A stretch of DNA of 64,000 bases, taken from assembly GCA_022836615.1 (NCBI GenBank), contig MU405224.1, positions 332,615-396,614 of the forward strand, written 5' to 3'. A model generated the notes under the pieces. That model saw nothing but the letters and a program-made list of their open reading frames with translations, was not told the DNA's origin and searched no databases. This document shows, in pieces, positions 46,419 through 57,992 of the stretch (position 1 is the first letter of the stretch; the number at the start of each line of letters is the position of its first letter). The DNA is from Annulohypoxylon bovei var. microspora (Eukaryota > Ascomycota > Sordariomycetes > Xylariales > Hypoxylaceae). A program made the position numbers and the translations under genes.

Positions 46419-48391
46419 TTAGCTGCTAGAGATAATTTTCTCCAGCTCGTCGGGATCCTTGACGGCATCTGTCAAGTTAATTGAACCATCTTTCGTGATA
46501 AGTAGGTTATCCTCAATCCTGTATTAATTCACGTTAGTAGCCCACTCACCAGTCTAATTATGAGTGTCAGGAATTAAAATAAAATTTCACATACCTTACA
46601 CCACCAACATCCCAGTACTTATCTAGCACCTTTTCATCGATGTACTTTGAGTGCTTTGGGTCCTTGAGGTAAGGCTTGATGATGAACTCGCAAAAGTAAA
46701 TCTAGTTGTTTTGTTAGATATACTCAGGTTGCTTGATTAGTTAGTCATATGACTTACACCAGGCTCGACAGTAATCACGCTTCCAGCAGGTAGGTTCTGT
46801 CGGACTCTTAGGTATCTGAATATTGGATCGGGGTCCGAATAGTTGGGATGGCCTCCGGTGTCGTGAGTATCTAATCCGAGATAATGTCCTAAACCATGAG
46901 GCAAAAATGCCGTGCTAGTACGAGCTTCGAGGATCTCCTCTCGATTGCCCTTCAAAACACCCAAAGACAATAGACCATCGATGGCGATTTTGTGTGCAAG
47001 TAGATGTACCTCATCCCATGATACACCTTCCTTCAGCGTGGCAATCGTATCCGTCTGCATCTGGAGAACAATCTCGTATATAGCACGAGATTCTTCTGTG
47101 AATTTGCCAGAGATAGGGAAGGTTCTCGTCTATGGCCCAGTTAGCATATCTACTACCATATTTTTACAAAATTTCCGAGCACTTCATAGACTTCATGAAA
47201 ACATGCCACATTGGGTAACTCACTATATCAGCAGCGTAGTTGCTCCACTCGGCGCCTGCATCCAAAAGCAACAAGTCCTTGCCTGTCAGGTCCTTATTGT
47301 TATGGACATAATGCAGAGTAGCACCGGCTCTCCCGCTAGCAACGATGCTAGGGTACGCCTGCTTCTTAGCTCCCTGACGAATGCTGGTGCCTATGAATAC
47401 ACCTTCAAGCTCGTATTCATTCTTAGCATTCTTCACGCTCTCAAGAACGGCCTTGTGAGCAGCGCCGCTGATATCGTTGGCCTTCTTGATGAGAGCGATT
47501 TCGTACTCATCCTTGACCACTCGAGATTCGTCAACGGCCTCGCCGAGAATGGTGAAGTCCTTGTTAGTAAACTCGAGGAAGGTAACTTCATCCGAAACAC
47601 GATCGGCGATAGCGAAGACGGTAGTATTGGGCTCTTTTCCAAGTCTTACTAGTGTTGGGTTGAGCTCGGTAGAGGGAAGAACAGCGTCGACATCGTACTT
47701 CGCCAAAGCCTCTTCCGCGGAAAGCGGTAGACCAGACCAGATAACGGAGTCGGGGTCTATGGGGGGGATGAAGAGGGTCGAGTGTGCAGTTGCGATATCG
47801 TAGACAAGGAAGCAGTCGGCTTCATCCACACCAGTTAGATAAAAGAAGGCCCTCCGTTGTCTATACAATTGTCGCAGTCAGTATGGTTAATCATTATCCG
47901 AGCATAACATACTAACTAACTACCTCCTCCTCCTAGATAAATAGGCAGGAAACTTACCGGAAGGGCACAGGTTCATCGCTGTCCTCCAATAACTTATCCG
48001 AGCGTCCTTCTATGTATAATACACCGGTAGCATCAGGAACCTTAGTCTTGATGTACTCGACCACGCGCTTAGCATGCGCTTTAGCCGGGTATTTCCCACT
48101 TAGGACCTTCTCCACATCAATATTGGCTTTCGACATCGTGGGCCTTGCCGCCGTAGCTATGCTTCTTGTCGCAAATCCCGTCGTACCAGATCGTGAGATG
48201 ACTTCGTAATACGAATGCGGGGTAGCTTTCGGGTCCGTATAGAGCTTCTGGGCGACACGTGCTCTTGTGTTATCTCGAGAAATCCAACTAGAGATAGATC
48301 GTGGGGAGGTTGAAAAAAGCCGAGTTAACTTGTGAGGATTTAAAGTTGCAATATCACGGGGTCTACCGTTTTTAAAGAAAGTTAGTAGCAT
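46419..48391 (-). CDS. pepP: Xaa-Pro aminopeptidase (aminopeptidase P, M24B)
   Basis: Removes N-terminal residues preceding proline; a binuclear Mn enzyme. Minus-strand exons are 48391-47958, 47860-47224, 47129-46758, 46701-46595 and 46518-46419, giving 549 residues with all phases consistent. The pita-bread metal ligands are visible: LLLDAGAE and YAADITRTFP (two Asp), HGLGHYLGLDTHD (His), ITVEPG (Glu) and RIEDN (Glu). The usual fungal pepP is about 465 residues and would start at the internal Met86 (48136, MSKANIDVEKVL). The extra 85 residues are Arg/Ser-rich with few acids and look like a mitochondrial presequence, so two products may exist. I annotate the longer frame because it is open and in phase; the shorter start is equally possible. 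Confidence 0.92.
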
Positions 48392-49039
48392 GGGGTATTA
48401 CAGAGTCTTGAGATATTGTACAGAGAAGGAACAGCGCGGGGGATGCGGGTTGCTGCGGTTAAAGAAGCTTTGACAAATCAGATCTCTCTAGTCGCGATTG
48501 TGGGGCTTCATTATCGCACCTGGCAGTCATGAACAGTCGAATATTGCTGAACAAAAAGTAAAATTGTATAAGCTCTCGTATCAGTATAGTATGTACAATA
48601 AAACCAATGAAATTCGGGTATCACGTATGAATTGAGTTCGCCAAAAATATGCTGCTTTCCTTCTTCGTTGGTACCTTTAATAAAAGTTGAAATAAAAATA
48701 GCTGCCGCTTCGTATCATGCAAGTCTCATAACAGCACCTCGAACTGCATGACCACAGCGTATGCTCCGTATATGATTGGTTATTATGTCTTCACTCCCTC
48801 CTCTTTTCCATTATTGGGTCATTAGCAATAGACATGTCTCCTGCCACCAAGTCTTATCATCTTATTCGTGTACCCTCTAGGGTTTAAACATTAGTCGGCA
48901 TTCCGATTTGGATCCGGGTTTAAGTCTGATCTTAATATCTTCAGTCGAACAGTATAGACTCTTGTCTAAGATAACTCCATGGTACAAGATATTGGTAACT
49001 AGAAACCAACTGAGAAGTGATCACTCGGATCCAGGTTTA
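48392..49039. other. Intergenic region between pepP and the cyclin gene
   Basis: 648 bp, AT-leaning, no gene seen. It should carry the pepP promoter and the cyclin 3' end, both genes being on the minus strand. Confidence 0.5.
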
Positions 49040-50050
49040 TTACCTCTTTCGTGGCAGATCTAGTTTCAGGGTCGGTATTGCGTCATCTGACAGGGCGTTC
49101 TGGGCAGCTATTAAACCGTGGCTTTTCCTCAGCGCCTCCCAATGATTCCTCAGAACTTCCTCTCCGATGACTAATTCGAAACCTGTTAGGAAGCAGAAGC
49201 TGATCTCCAGTCTCGCCAACTCTACCTCGCTGACGCCACCAACCCGCGCGATCTTAGCGTGCGGGTAGCTTAAATCCTCGAGCGCCTTCATCGCTACCCT
49301 CAAACCAGCTAGGAGTAAACGGTGGCAGTTCCTTCGTGTGACAGGGATAGCACGCTCTTCCACAGCTAGTCGAAAGATGTAGAAAGATGTTGCCAAATAC
49401 ACGGCCGTCGACATGGGACAGAATCGATGTATTCGTAACAGATAATCCTCAATACTAATTGGTGGCGGGTGTTTACTGAAGAATTTCCGCGTGATGGCGC
49501 TGTGCTGCTGGTTGATAGGCTTTGAATTAGCGCCAATAATGATGTATGGTTCAGGGGTAGCTTTTGGCGGGGAAGGCGTTTGTTTTAGGTGTACGCCATC
49601 AATGGGCTGATTAGATGTCGTCTGACCCGACGCCGAATTCTGAGCTTGAGCCCTATCCTGAGCTTCGGCCTGCTCCCGTAGCCGGACCAAGCTCCTTTCT
49701 GATAGAGAACGGACAATCTCTGCCTTTTCCCTCTGCATACTACGCATATTAGGAATAGTTGGGCTTGTGGGAGGAGGCGTTGGAGGTATGTCCCCCGTTA
49801 TTCGAACGAGGGCTTCGACACCAGCACATAAGAGCTTGAGAGCCGCAATTGGTGATAGTTTGAAGAGGTCATGCGAGGACGGGCTCGAAGCGGTATGGAG
49901 CGAAGGTGGTGTTCGGGCTTGCCAAAGTAATTTCGGATCTGCCGAGGGGATTGGGGGTGGAGGGGGAGAGGTCGGCGTCGTGTTATCTCTTCCCTTGTCG
50001 TGATCTGCTTGTGACGCCTGAGCGTCTGAGTGACCTGCGTCGCCTGCCAT
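49040..50050 (-). CDS. PHO80-like cyclin
   Basis: A single exon of 336 residues. The first 120 residues are Pro/Ser/Ala-rich and disordered; the cyclin box of the Pho80 family (PF08613 type) occupies about residues 180-310. Recognisable segments are ISIEDYLLRIHRFCPMSTAVYLATSFYIFRL, TRRNCHRLLLAGLRVAMKALED, and GGVSEVELARLEISFCFLTGFEL. Family members pair with a Pho85-type kinase and act in phosphate signalling, polarity or glycogen control; which of these applies cannot be read from the sequence. The long Pro-rich N-terminus is usual for the filamentous-fungal branch (Pcl6/Pcl7-like and related). No introns are apparent. Confidence 0.9.
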   Translation of the reverse strand: MAGDAGHSDAQASQADHDKGRDNTTPTSPPPPPIPSADPKLLWQARTPPSLHTASSPSSHDLFKLSPIAALKLLCAGVEALVRITGDIPPTPPPTSPTIPNMRSMQREKAEIVRSLSERSLVRLREQAEAQDRAQAQNSASGQTTSNQPIDGVHLKQTPSPPKATPEPYIIIGANSKPINQQHSAITRKFFSKHPPPISIEDYLLRIHRFCPMSTAVYLATSFYIFRLAVEERAIPVTRRNCHRLLLAGLRVAMKALEDLSYPHAKIARVGGVSEVELARLEISFCFLTGFELVIGEEVLRNHWEALRKSHGLIAAQNALSDDAIPTLKLDLPRKR

Positions 50051-52600
50051 TTAACTCCTTTGTCTGCCGTTCTTCCTCTTTCGTAACAAAGGCTGATCTA
50101 GGGCAATGCTGTCTCGTGGTGGTACGATAGACAAGTCTCGTAAGGTATAGTGTTGGCTCAAATCGCTGCGCGGTCGTAGTCGTAGTTACAGTAAGTCGTT
50201 CGACGAAACTTGTTATCCCTAGACTTCAATTCGACCTAATATATGCTGCTAGGCATTATCCTCGTTATGTTGAGCTTCGGTTTCTGGCCCGTCTCCTAGC
50301 TCATGCTCTTATAGACGTAGAGGCGCAAATGGCTTCGAATCTACAAATATATCTAAGAATAGATATCGCAGTTCGTCTGTCAACCTGCTAGCCGCTGGAA
50401 GCCGTGTGTTGACCACCCGATTACGGTAGCCTAACAGAACTACCCAATCTGCCTGTGCGATGGCGGTGGAATCATGGTGAGAATAAGTATCTGGAGGACT
50501 TTATGTTCGTTGTCGCCACTCATCAGAATCTAGTGCTGGCATGTACGGTTTATGTATACAACTAGGTGGTGATATACGCCGCGTGATGCGTGAACCAGAC
50601 ACGAGGTTGGGGCGGTCAAGGTCTCGGCCAAGGCTGAATGGAGAAATCTAGGTAATAAGAGAGAGTGCAATGAAGAGGGGACGAGACTCGAGCTGTCGAG
50701 GAAGACAGAAGTAGCAAGCCGGTTTAAGTTTTTCTTTCGTCTTTCCCGTCCTACGTACCGATTCCCTTGTAAGTGACCGCGTGAGTCCGGTAATTAAACT
50801 AATAAAGTCAAGTACCCAAGCAGCCGCTAGGTACAGATTATAGGGCCCCGCCTGCGCTAAAGAGATTCTAGCCCAGAACGAAACGGTAAAATATGGGGAT
50901 CAAATCGGCCCTGAATGCACAAGTAAGTACAGCCTAGGACTAGAAGAACAAAGGCAACCTTAAATAGCTCGAGACGCTTTGGAAGTTGCAGCCCAATATC
51001 TAGACACTAGCCAGGATTAAATAAAGACTAACAAGACTAATAAAAGGTGTCAAATGTTTCTGAATTCTTGCTAGGTCTTTATAGTGGGGTTTACCCAATC
51101 GTACCTTAAGGGTCCTAGCTGGAGAGCTATCCAGAGCTACCTGTATTAACTGCTGCAACTGCCTGCAGTATTTTCTGCAGGTTCAAAAGGCTCGTGACCC
51201 TATTCAAGGATGCATTTAGTGTGTCCCTAAATTGGAATTCCGCAGTCCCGGCCCCCACCACATACCTATCGTTTCTCCTCTAACCACGCGGCATGATATC
51301 CTGTCGGGTCGGGAATTTAACAAACTCAACCATTGTCTTGAGGACAGCTACTAGATGATGAATTGATGAAGAGATAAAAAGATAATTCGCCAATGAATCA
51401 AGAATGACAAATATAGAAAAAGACAAAAAAAGGTATTCGTGTCGAGGTATAAGTGGTCTAATTCGATCTCTTATCATCAATATAATTCCTACAATGCCCG
51501 TTCACAGGTGACAACAGTTAACAGCTAAGCCCTCCATTCGTTTAATAGGGATATCCTACGAAGTATTTAGGTATGTGTGAGCTATTAAGATGACCAATTG
51601 TAAATTAATAGGACTAACATGTACCGGATCTTGATCAATGGCTAGTAGACCAATCGGTTGTGTTCACCATTCCATCTTGTTATACGTGTGTACATGATTG
51701 GAAGTGAGCGAGAGTGAGTACGATAGGTAATAGCTGGTATCCGAGGTAGCTCGAGTCAAGGGTAGCTTGAGTAGTATGTTTGCTTCTCCAGATGCTAAGA
51801 GTAAGAGATAAACAAGATGAGGGGGGGTCTATCGCTTTTTAGGAAATGCATAGTACCTACCTACATACATATATGTATATATATTGAGTGACAGGGACGG
51901 CGAAGGATTTGCGTGGCAAGGTAGCATTCCGCATCCACTATAAAAATGTACAATTTTCAAAATCGAAAGTGGACCGAACGATCAAATGTCGAAAGCTTGA
52001 AGCTTCAGAGGCAAACATGAAATTGTTGAGGGTAAAGGCCTTCGTGTGGGTTGCTCAAGGTAAGGTCTAGACCTCTTTGAGGTGCTCGTGATATGTAGGT
52101 ACAATACCTATCTCACTTCCGTTAGGTATAAAGTCAGTAGTCTCTAAGCCACTAGGTAGATCTAGATTAAACCGGCCGTATCTATATACATACATACAGA
52201 GGCAACCTAGATCTTTTCTTACTATCTCCATATTGATAAATTGAGTCGATCACAAGACTTGGGATGGTCACACACTTCTTAATAGATTCGTAATTGATAC
52301 ATATTTGTGTCGTGGTGACTAAGATATCGAGATGGCCATAGTCAGAAATATTGAAAAGATCACAAACGAGTGTAACCGCCAAGCAGGTTGAGGCGCGCGT
52401 CTTATTAGTTGCAGATATATTCCCCACGATCTCCAATTCTCAGGTACCACCACAATACCTACCTATTATGGTGGCCCATAGGTGGTACTATGCCCGAACT
52501 TTAGGAGGGTTATTGTGTCGGGGTGATTTTTTTCGTGTCATAGAAATTTAACTCCGTTATCTCCGCGAATAAGGCATTTCTGGAGATATCGGCCTTCCTA
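50051..52600. other. Intergenic region before the AT-rich block
   Basis: About 2.5 kb of normal composition with no supported gene; the open frames (51280-51480, 51888-52070, 52182-52436, 52351-52551) are short and featureless. It carries the cyclin promoter, TACC motifs near 51853 and 52447, and a small inverted repeat (TATCTCC/GGAGATA, 52558-52588) just before the AT-rich block. Confidence 0.45.
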
Positions 52601-52609
52601 ATGCGGTAA

Positions 52610-52775
52610 TTTTTTAAAATCGAAAAAAATCGAAAATATAAGATAAATTATATACTTTATATAAAATAAAATAAGGTTTAAAATTAATAATAAAATCGAA
52701 ATAAATCGATTTTTATTTTTTTAATATTTTTTATTAATTATTTAAAAAGTTATAATTATTTAAAGTTTTTAAAAA
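52610..52775. repeat. Short AT-rich, probably RIP-altered segment
   Basis: An abrupt run of A/T-dominated sequence between normal DNA and the G-rich minisatellite. No element can be recognised in it. Confidence 0.5.
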
Positions 52776-52899
52776 GATTACGTAAGCGCGCAATGGCCAT
52801 ATGAGGCCAAAAGGCTCAAGGTGCCGCCCGGGCTTTGGAGGGTTTGCTTATGTAAGCGAATTACGTAATTAAGGGGAAAGGTTAGAAATCCAGGGGGAC

Positions 52900-53250
52900 G
52901 CTGGGGATCGGGGCCGCTGGGGATCGGGATGAGAAATCGGGGCTGGGATCGGGGCTGCTAGGTAGGGATCGGGGCTGCTGGGGATTGGGATGAAAAATCG
53001 GGGCCGGGATCAGGGCTGTTAGGGATTGGGGCTGCTGGGGATTGGGGCTGGGGATCGGGGCTGGGATTCGGGGCCGCTGGGGATCGGGGCCGCTGGGGAT
53101 CGGGATGAGAGATCAGGGCTGGGGATCGGGGCTGGGGATCGGGGCTGGGATTCGGGGCCGCTGGGGATCGGGGCCGCTGGGGATCGGGATGAGAAATCGG
53201 GGCTGGGATCGGGGTTGAAGGGGTTAAAGGGCCGGGGATGAAGGGCCGGG
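52900..53250 (+). repeat. G-rich minisatellite
   Basis: Many imperfect copies of short units such as GCTGGGGATCGGG and GGGATGAGAAATCGGGG. A larger unit of roughly 80 bp recurs from about 53050. The plus strand is strongly G-rich with very many GGG/GGGG runs, so it could fold into G-quadruplexes. The open frame at 53026-53241 is simply the repeat translated. Flanked by AT-rich DNA on the left and, after a further non-repeat GC-rich stretch, on the right; it shows no clear RIP itself. Confidence 0.85.
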
Positions 53251-53334
53251 GATGAGGGTGCCCCGTACTGGAGGGTTAGGGGGATGGGGTTGAAGGGCTG
53301 GGGTTGAAGATGATCTTAAGGGTTGTACGGGGTT

Positions 53335-53350
53335 GTACGGGTGCCCGTAC
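53335..53350. repeat. Small perfect inverted repeat
   Basis: GTACGGG-TG-CCCGTAC, a 7-bp stem with a 2-bp loop, overlapping the left edge of the larger hairpin. Confidence 0.9.
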
Positions 53351-53416
53351 TGGCGGCGGAGGGGCTTTGCGAGGCGCGCGCCAGCGCGCCGAGCAAAGGC
53401 ACGCAGCCGCCAGTAC
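53347..53416. repeat. GC-rich 70-bp hairpin
   Basis: An imperfect palindrome: outer 11-bp arms GTACTGGCGGC and GCCGCCAGTAC match exactly, inner CTTTGC/GCAAAG and GGCGCGC/GCGCGCC arms also pair, around a 4-base centre (GCCA). It resembles the tip of a transcription terminator or a foldback element, but there is no T-run and no gene beside it. Confidence 0.85.
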
Positions 53417-53619
53417 CTAGGGCTGGAGGGTTAGGGGGATGGGTTGAGGGCGGCGGGACGAGCGGTGATATTGAAAATTAAGTAAAAGATTGCAATGTAT
53501 GGGATTCGAACTTAGGGCGTTGTAAGGTGGTCCGTGCGGGTGGGGAAAGTTCGGGTCTTGTGTTCCCGGCACGGGGACCTCATGTATCCGTAGTTTTATT
53601 CTTAGGGCTGCGAATAAAA

Positions 53620-55466
53620 CATACTCGCATTTATATATCCGAGATTTTATTTTTTATATCATTATTTCGATTAACCGTGATAAAATTATTATTATCGTAT
53701 AAGTTTATATCGTTCGTTAATAAAAGTAAAAATAATAACATTATATTATTAAAGGTTTTAATTTATTTTTTTTATTTAATTATTAATTTTTTTAAAGCTT
53801 TTTTTAATTTATTAATTTAAGTTTTTAATAAAATAATATTATTTTTAAATCCCGATGTTAATATTATTATTATTAATTTTTTTTTTTAAATTAAAAAGCT
53901 TAAAAATTATAATTTAATTTTTTAAATAAATATTTAAAATAAAAGAAATATTATTATAAAAATAATAAATTATAATATATTTATATATAATATTATATAA
54001 TATATTACGATTTTATAATTATATTTATATAAAATATTAATTTTTAAATTTATATTAAATATAATTTTATATAATATAAATTATATAAAGTTATATAAAA
54101 TTATAAAAATTTTTTTAATTAATAAATTTTTTTTATTATTAATAATATATTTAATTTTATTAAAATTTTATATTATTATTATTTATAATTTAAATAATTA
54201 TAATATTAATACGTTAATTATATAAAATATAATTTTTATAATAAATTTTATAATAATTAAATTTATTATATAATTAATATTAATAACGTTATATAATTTT
54301 AAATTATTATATTTTATATAATTATAATTTTTTATAAGTTTTTTATAATAAATAATTTTTTATAATTTATTTTTTAAATATTTTAATATATATTTAATAT
54401 TTATTAAATAATTTTTAATAAAATTATTTATAAATTTAAATTATATAAATATAATAAAATTAATATTAAATTTTAATAAATAAATTATAAAGTTTATTTT
54501 ATTTAATAATAATATATATTAAAATATATTACGAAAATTAATATAATTATTTTTATTTTTAAAATATAAAAAGTTTTAATATAAATTTTATAAAAAAATT
54601 TTACATTTTTTTTAAAGTAATATTAAATTTGCAATATTAATTAATTAAATTTATAATATATTACCATAATAAAAATCCGAGCTTAATCGGTATAAGCTTT
54701 ATTATATAATTTTTTATATAAATGAAAGTATTTTTTTTAACCATTTTACGATTAACGTTACGGTTAAAAATACCAATTTTATTTAATTTTAACCACGATT
54801 TTAAACAACCATATCGTATTTAATATATTATTTTAATTAAAAAAAAGTTAATATTATATAATCACATTTAAAGCTTTTTTTAATAAATTTAATTTTAATG
54901 ATATAATTTATAAATAAGGTTTATTTTTTTAATTATAAAATTAATTTTTTATATGGGTGTAATTATAAATTAAATAAATATAACTTAAATATAATTAAAT
55001 CGTAATTTCTCGGATAAATGATTTAATTTTAATTGAATTTATTAAAGTAAAAAATAAATAAAAAACATGTAAATTAAATTAAAAATAACCTTTTAAAAAC
55101 GCTTTTAAAAAATTATTTTCTTTTATTAATTAAAGTTATATTAAAATGAGAATAATTAAATGAATTAAAGGATATATTTAATGGGAAAAAGTTAATAAAG
55201 GTGAAAAAAAGTATTTATGTTTATATAACGGTTTATATAATAAAACGTGTATCGATTTAATTTAAATCTTCGTTATAATGGTTATATATTATAAATTTAA
55301 TTAATGGGCATTATAAATTTAATGTTACTTTTTTTTTATTATTAAATTTAATTTTAATAAATGTTTTAATAATATATTATTTTTAATTTAATTTAATGTT
55401 TTTTATTAAAAAAATTATATTATTTTAATATTTAAAAATTAATTTATATTATTTAATTTAATAATA
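53620..55466. other. RIP-type AT-rich DNA left of element 2
   Basis: Almost pure A/T with stops in every frame. No element termini or protein relics could be recognised. It was probably a repeat, now decayed, into which gypsy element 2 inserted. Confidence 0.5.
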
Positions 55467-55471
55467 AATAT
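55467..55471. repeat. Left target-site duplication (AATAT)
   Basis: AATAT directly before the TGTGACGG end; repeated at 61142-61146. Confidence 0.75.
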
Positions 55472-55783
55472 TGTGACGGTTCCCATAAGCAACGGTAAAC
55501 TTGTGTTATATAGGGTCAAAAATGAGGTTATTTTCATTGATGAAAAAGAAAGGGAAAAGTAACAACCCTTCGTCCCTAGGGCTACGATATCTATGCCTAA
55601 AGGTGTGGATCAAGTTGATCAGCGTGGAAACCCCCTTTGTACGTATTCCAATAGCTTCCACAACCCACTTGGGGCTGTCAATAGCTTCATCATAGGAACC
55701 CACGCCTATCGCATTTACAGCCATGATGTAAGCTCGCGCTGATCTTTACCCTGATCAACTTTCCGGGTCCTCGACCCGTAACA
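55472..55783 (-). repeat. LTR of element 2, left copy (3' LTR)
   Basis: 312 bp, near-normal base composition. It aligns without gaps to 60830-61141; the differences I checked are C/T or G/A. Confidence 0.92.
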
Positions 55784-55994
55784 ATACCCCCCTCCCCCGT
55801 TTTCTAGGGCCTGTGATCGCGAGGGCTTCCTTACCCACCCCGTCTCCTGCCCCAAATCGCTGGCAAAACGTCTCTAAGGCCTCCGTATTTTTTAATTCTT
55901 CCCAAAGTTCCCACGTCGGCTTTGCGTAACCCTTCCATTTAATTAATACCATCCTGCATACACCCCATCTTCTGCGCTTACTTTTTAATCGCAA
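55755..55994 (-). pseudogene. Chromodomain at the C-terminus of element 2 pol
   Basis: The minus-strand frame reads VLIKWKGYAKPTWELWEEL, then ALETFCQRFG, matching the chromodomain at the end of chromovirus integrases. The frame is open for 79 codons and runs into the LTR. It is lightly mutated, but upstream pol is broken. Confidence 0.85.
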
Positions 55995-56299
55995 GATCTC
56001 CTTAACAATATATTTAGGATCTTCATTATTTTAATTAATAAGAAATAATAATTAAACATTATTTTATACTTAAAATGGCAGCGGGTTTATAATTGCCGGC
56101 TTAAATAATTTAATATAAAATCGTGGTTAAATTCTTATAAATATATTTAATTTTATTATATAAGGATTAATTACTTTAATTACTTTATATTTCGCATATA
56201 ATTAAAAAAGTTTCTTTTTAAGTTATAATATTACGATATTCTTTAAGTTTAATTAAACCTTATTATTTACTTTATATTTAAAACCTTTTAATTAAAATT

Positions 56300-57550
56300 A
56301 ATTTATTATACGTTTTATACGTTTTTAAATTATAACCATAATAATTTAAGCGTATTTATTAACTTTTTTAATTTTAATTATAAAATTTATAACCCGTTAT
56401 TCCTTAAATAACTTACTTAAGGTTTTATTAACGATTTATTTAATTAAGTATACGTAGTATTTATACGTCATGTAAAAAAGGTTTAACCTAACCATTATAT
56501 TCCGATTATTAATCGTTATTATCGTTATAAATAACATTTTTAATTAATTAAATTATACGTAAATTAAAAAACATCGTAAATATATTTATATTTCTTAATT
56601 TATCTTTTTTATAAACTTATTAATTTTTAAATTAAAAATAATAAATAAACATTATATTATTTTTATTAATTTATAAAGTTTTATTTAAAATATGTTCGTT
56701 TAATTATTTCTTTAGTTTAATATTACCGTTATAAAGAAGTTATAATATTTAACATAGATATATATAAGCTTTATAATATACGTTTTAACCTTTATAATAT
56801 CCATTGCTTTTAATAAAACCCATTTTAATAATTAATAAATGACCATTATTAAATACCAAGGGTTTCCCTTTTTTTTTACCGGTATTTTTATTATGAAATT
56901 AATGGATAATTTTAAAAAATAATAATTAAAAATAAATAAGGATTTTAATAACCTTTTTCATTAAATTTATTAAACGTAAACTCGGTTATAAACATCGTAA
57001 TTCTTATAAAATTTTTGTATATTTTATTTTATAATTGGTTAATAAAAGGACTTTAAAGTAATTATAATAATATTATTTTTTCTTGGGTGGTTTATAACGT
57101 GGGAATCGTGGATATTTTAAATTATAACCGTTTTAAAAGGTTTTTAATTTAATATCCACGTTCGTTTTTTAAATAATATAATTCCTTTATCGTTTAAGTT
57201 ATACTTAGCGATCGAAATTTTATAATCTTTAAAAATTAATAGGAAATAATAATCGCTTTTATTAATAGTTTTATAAATTATTTTAAAATTCATATTTTTA
57301 ATAACCCTTTAATTTTATAAAGCTTATAAATCTTCGTTATAAAAGATTTTTTTTCCGATAAATATAATTACAAGGCTTTAATTTAATATTACCCCTTTTT
57401 TTAATACTTTAATAACATTTATTAAAAACATTTAAATATTTATTACCGTCGTTTTTATTAAAAGTAACCATTTTTATTTAAATAAACGTTACATATAATT
57501 TACTACTTTTTTATTTTTTTAATTTACCAAGATATTTTAACCTTATTTTA
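56300..57550 (-). pseudogene. Integrase region relic of element 2
   Basis: Heavily stop-ridden. Near 56820-56900 the minus-strand translation resembles the integrase core (an NPWYLIMVI-like stretch where the family has a Trp-x-x-Ile-x-Val-x-Val-Asp motif). Placed mainly by its position between RNase H and chromodomain. Confidence 0.45.
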
Positions 57551-57635
57551 ATAAGGCATTAAATCATTTTATTTCTTTACTAACTTAATATTTTATAATA
57601 AAATTAAATCTTAATAAAATTTATTTTTAACGTAC

Positions 57636-57818
57636 TTAACGTTTATTTAATTTATAAATAATCATGAAATATTCTAAGTTTTTATAATTTATAAAAATTA
57701 TAAAAGGTTTAACCACCCCCCGTAATTCCCTTTGCCATGCTTTTATTAATTTAATAATCGTTAAAAATTCTTTATTATATATCTTGTAATTACATTTAAT
57801 TAATAATAACTTTGCCAA
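57636..57818 (-). pseudogene. RNase H relic of element 2
   Basis: 60 residues remain in frame, including NYKIYNKEFLTIIKLIKAW, RELRG and FINYKNLEYFM, the gypsy RNase H pattern (Y-x-I-x-x-K-E-L-L and T-D-H-K-N-L-x-Y-F), with changes expected from C-to-T and G-to-A mutation. Confidence 0.85.
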
Positions 57819-57992
57819 GTAATAAGTTACAAGCTTTAATATCCCATTATAATCTTTTTATAAAAAGCAGGTTTTTAAAACCCACCTTAAATAATCCGTT
57901 TTTAAATACGTTTCCCAATCGAGGTTTTAATAAATTAAGATTAATACGGTAATAAACAAATATTTCAATTTTTCGAACGCCGCGTTTACTTT

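Noticed and set aside
46912..47652. 246-residue plus-strand open frame
   Set aside because: Antisense to the conserved pepP exons, crossing an intron; pepP has all metal ligands.
52900..53250. CRISPR-like array
   Set aside because: Units are contiguous and variable with no unique spacers; it is a minisatellite, and the genome is eukaryotic.
53500..53545. tRNA-like T-arm (GGGATTCGAAC) on the minus strand
   Set aside because: The flanking bases do not form a T-stem and no anticodon arm or acceptor stem can be drawn.
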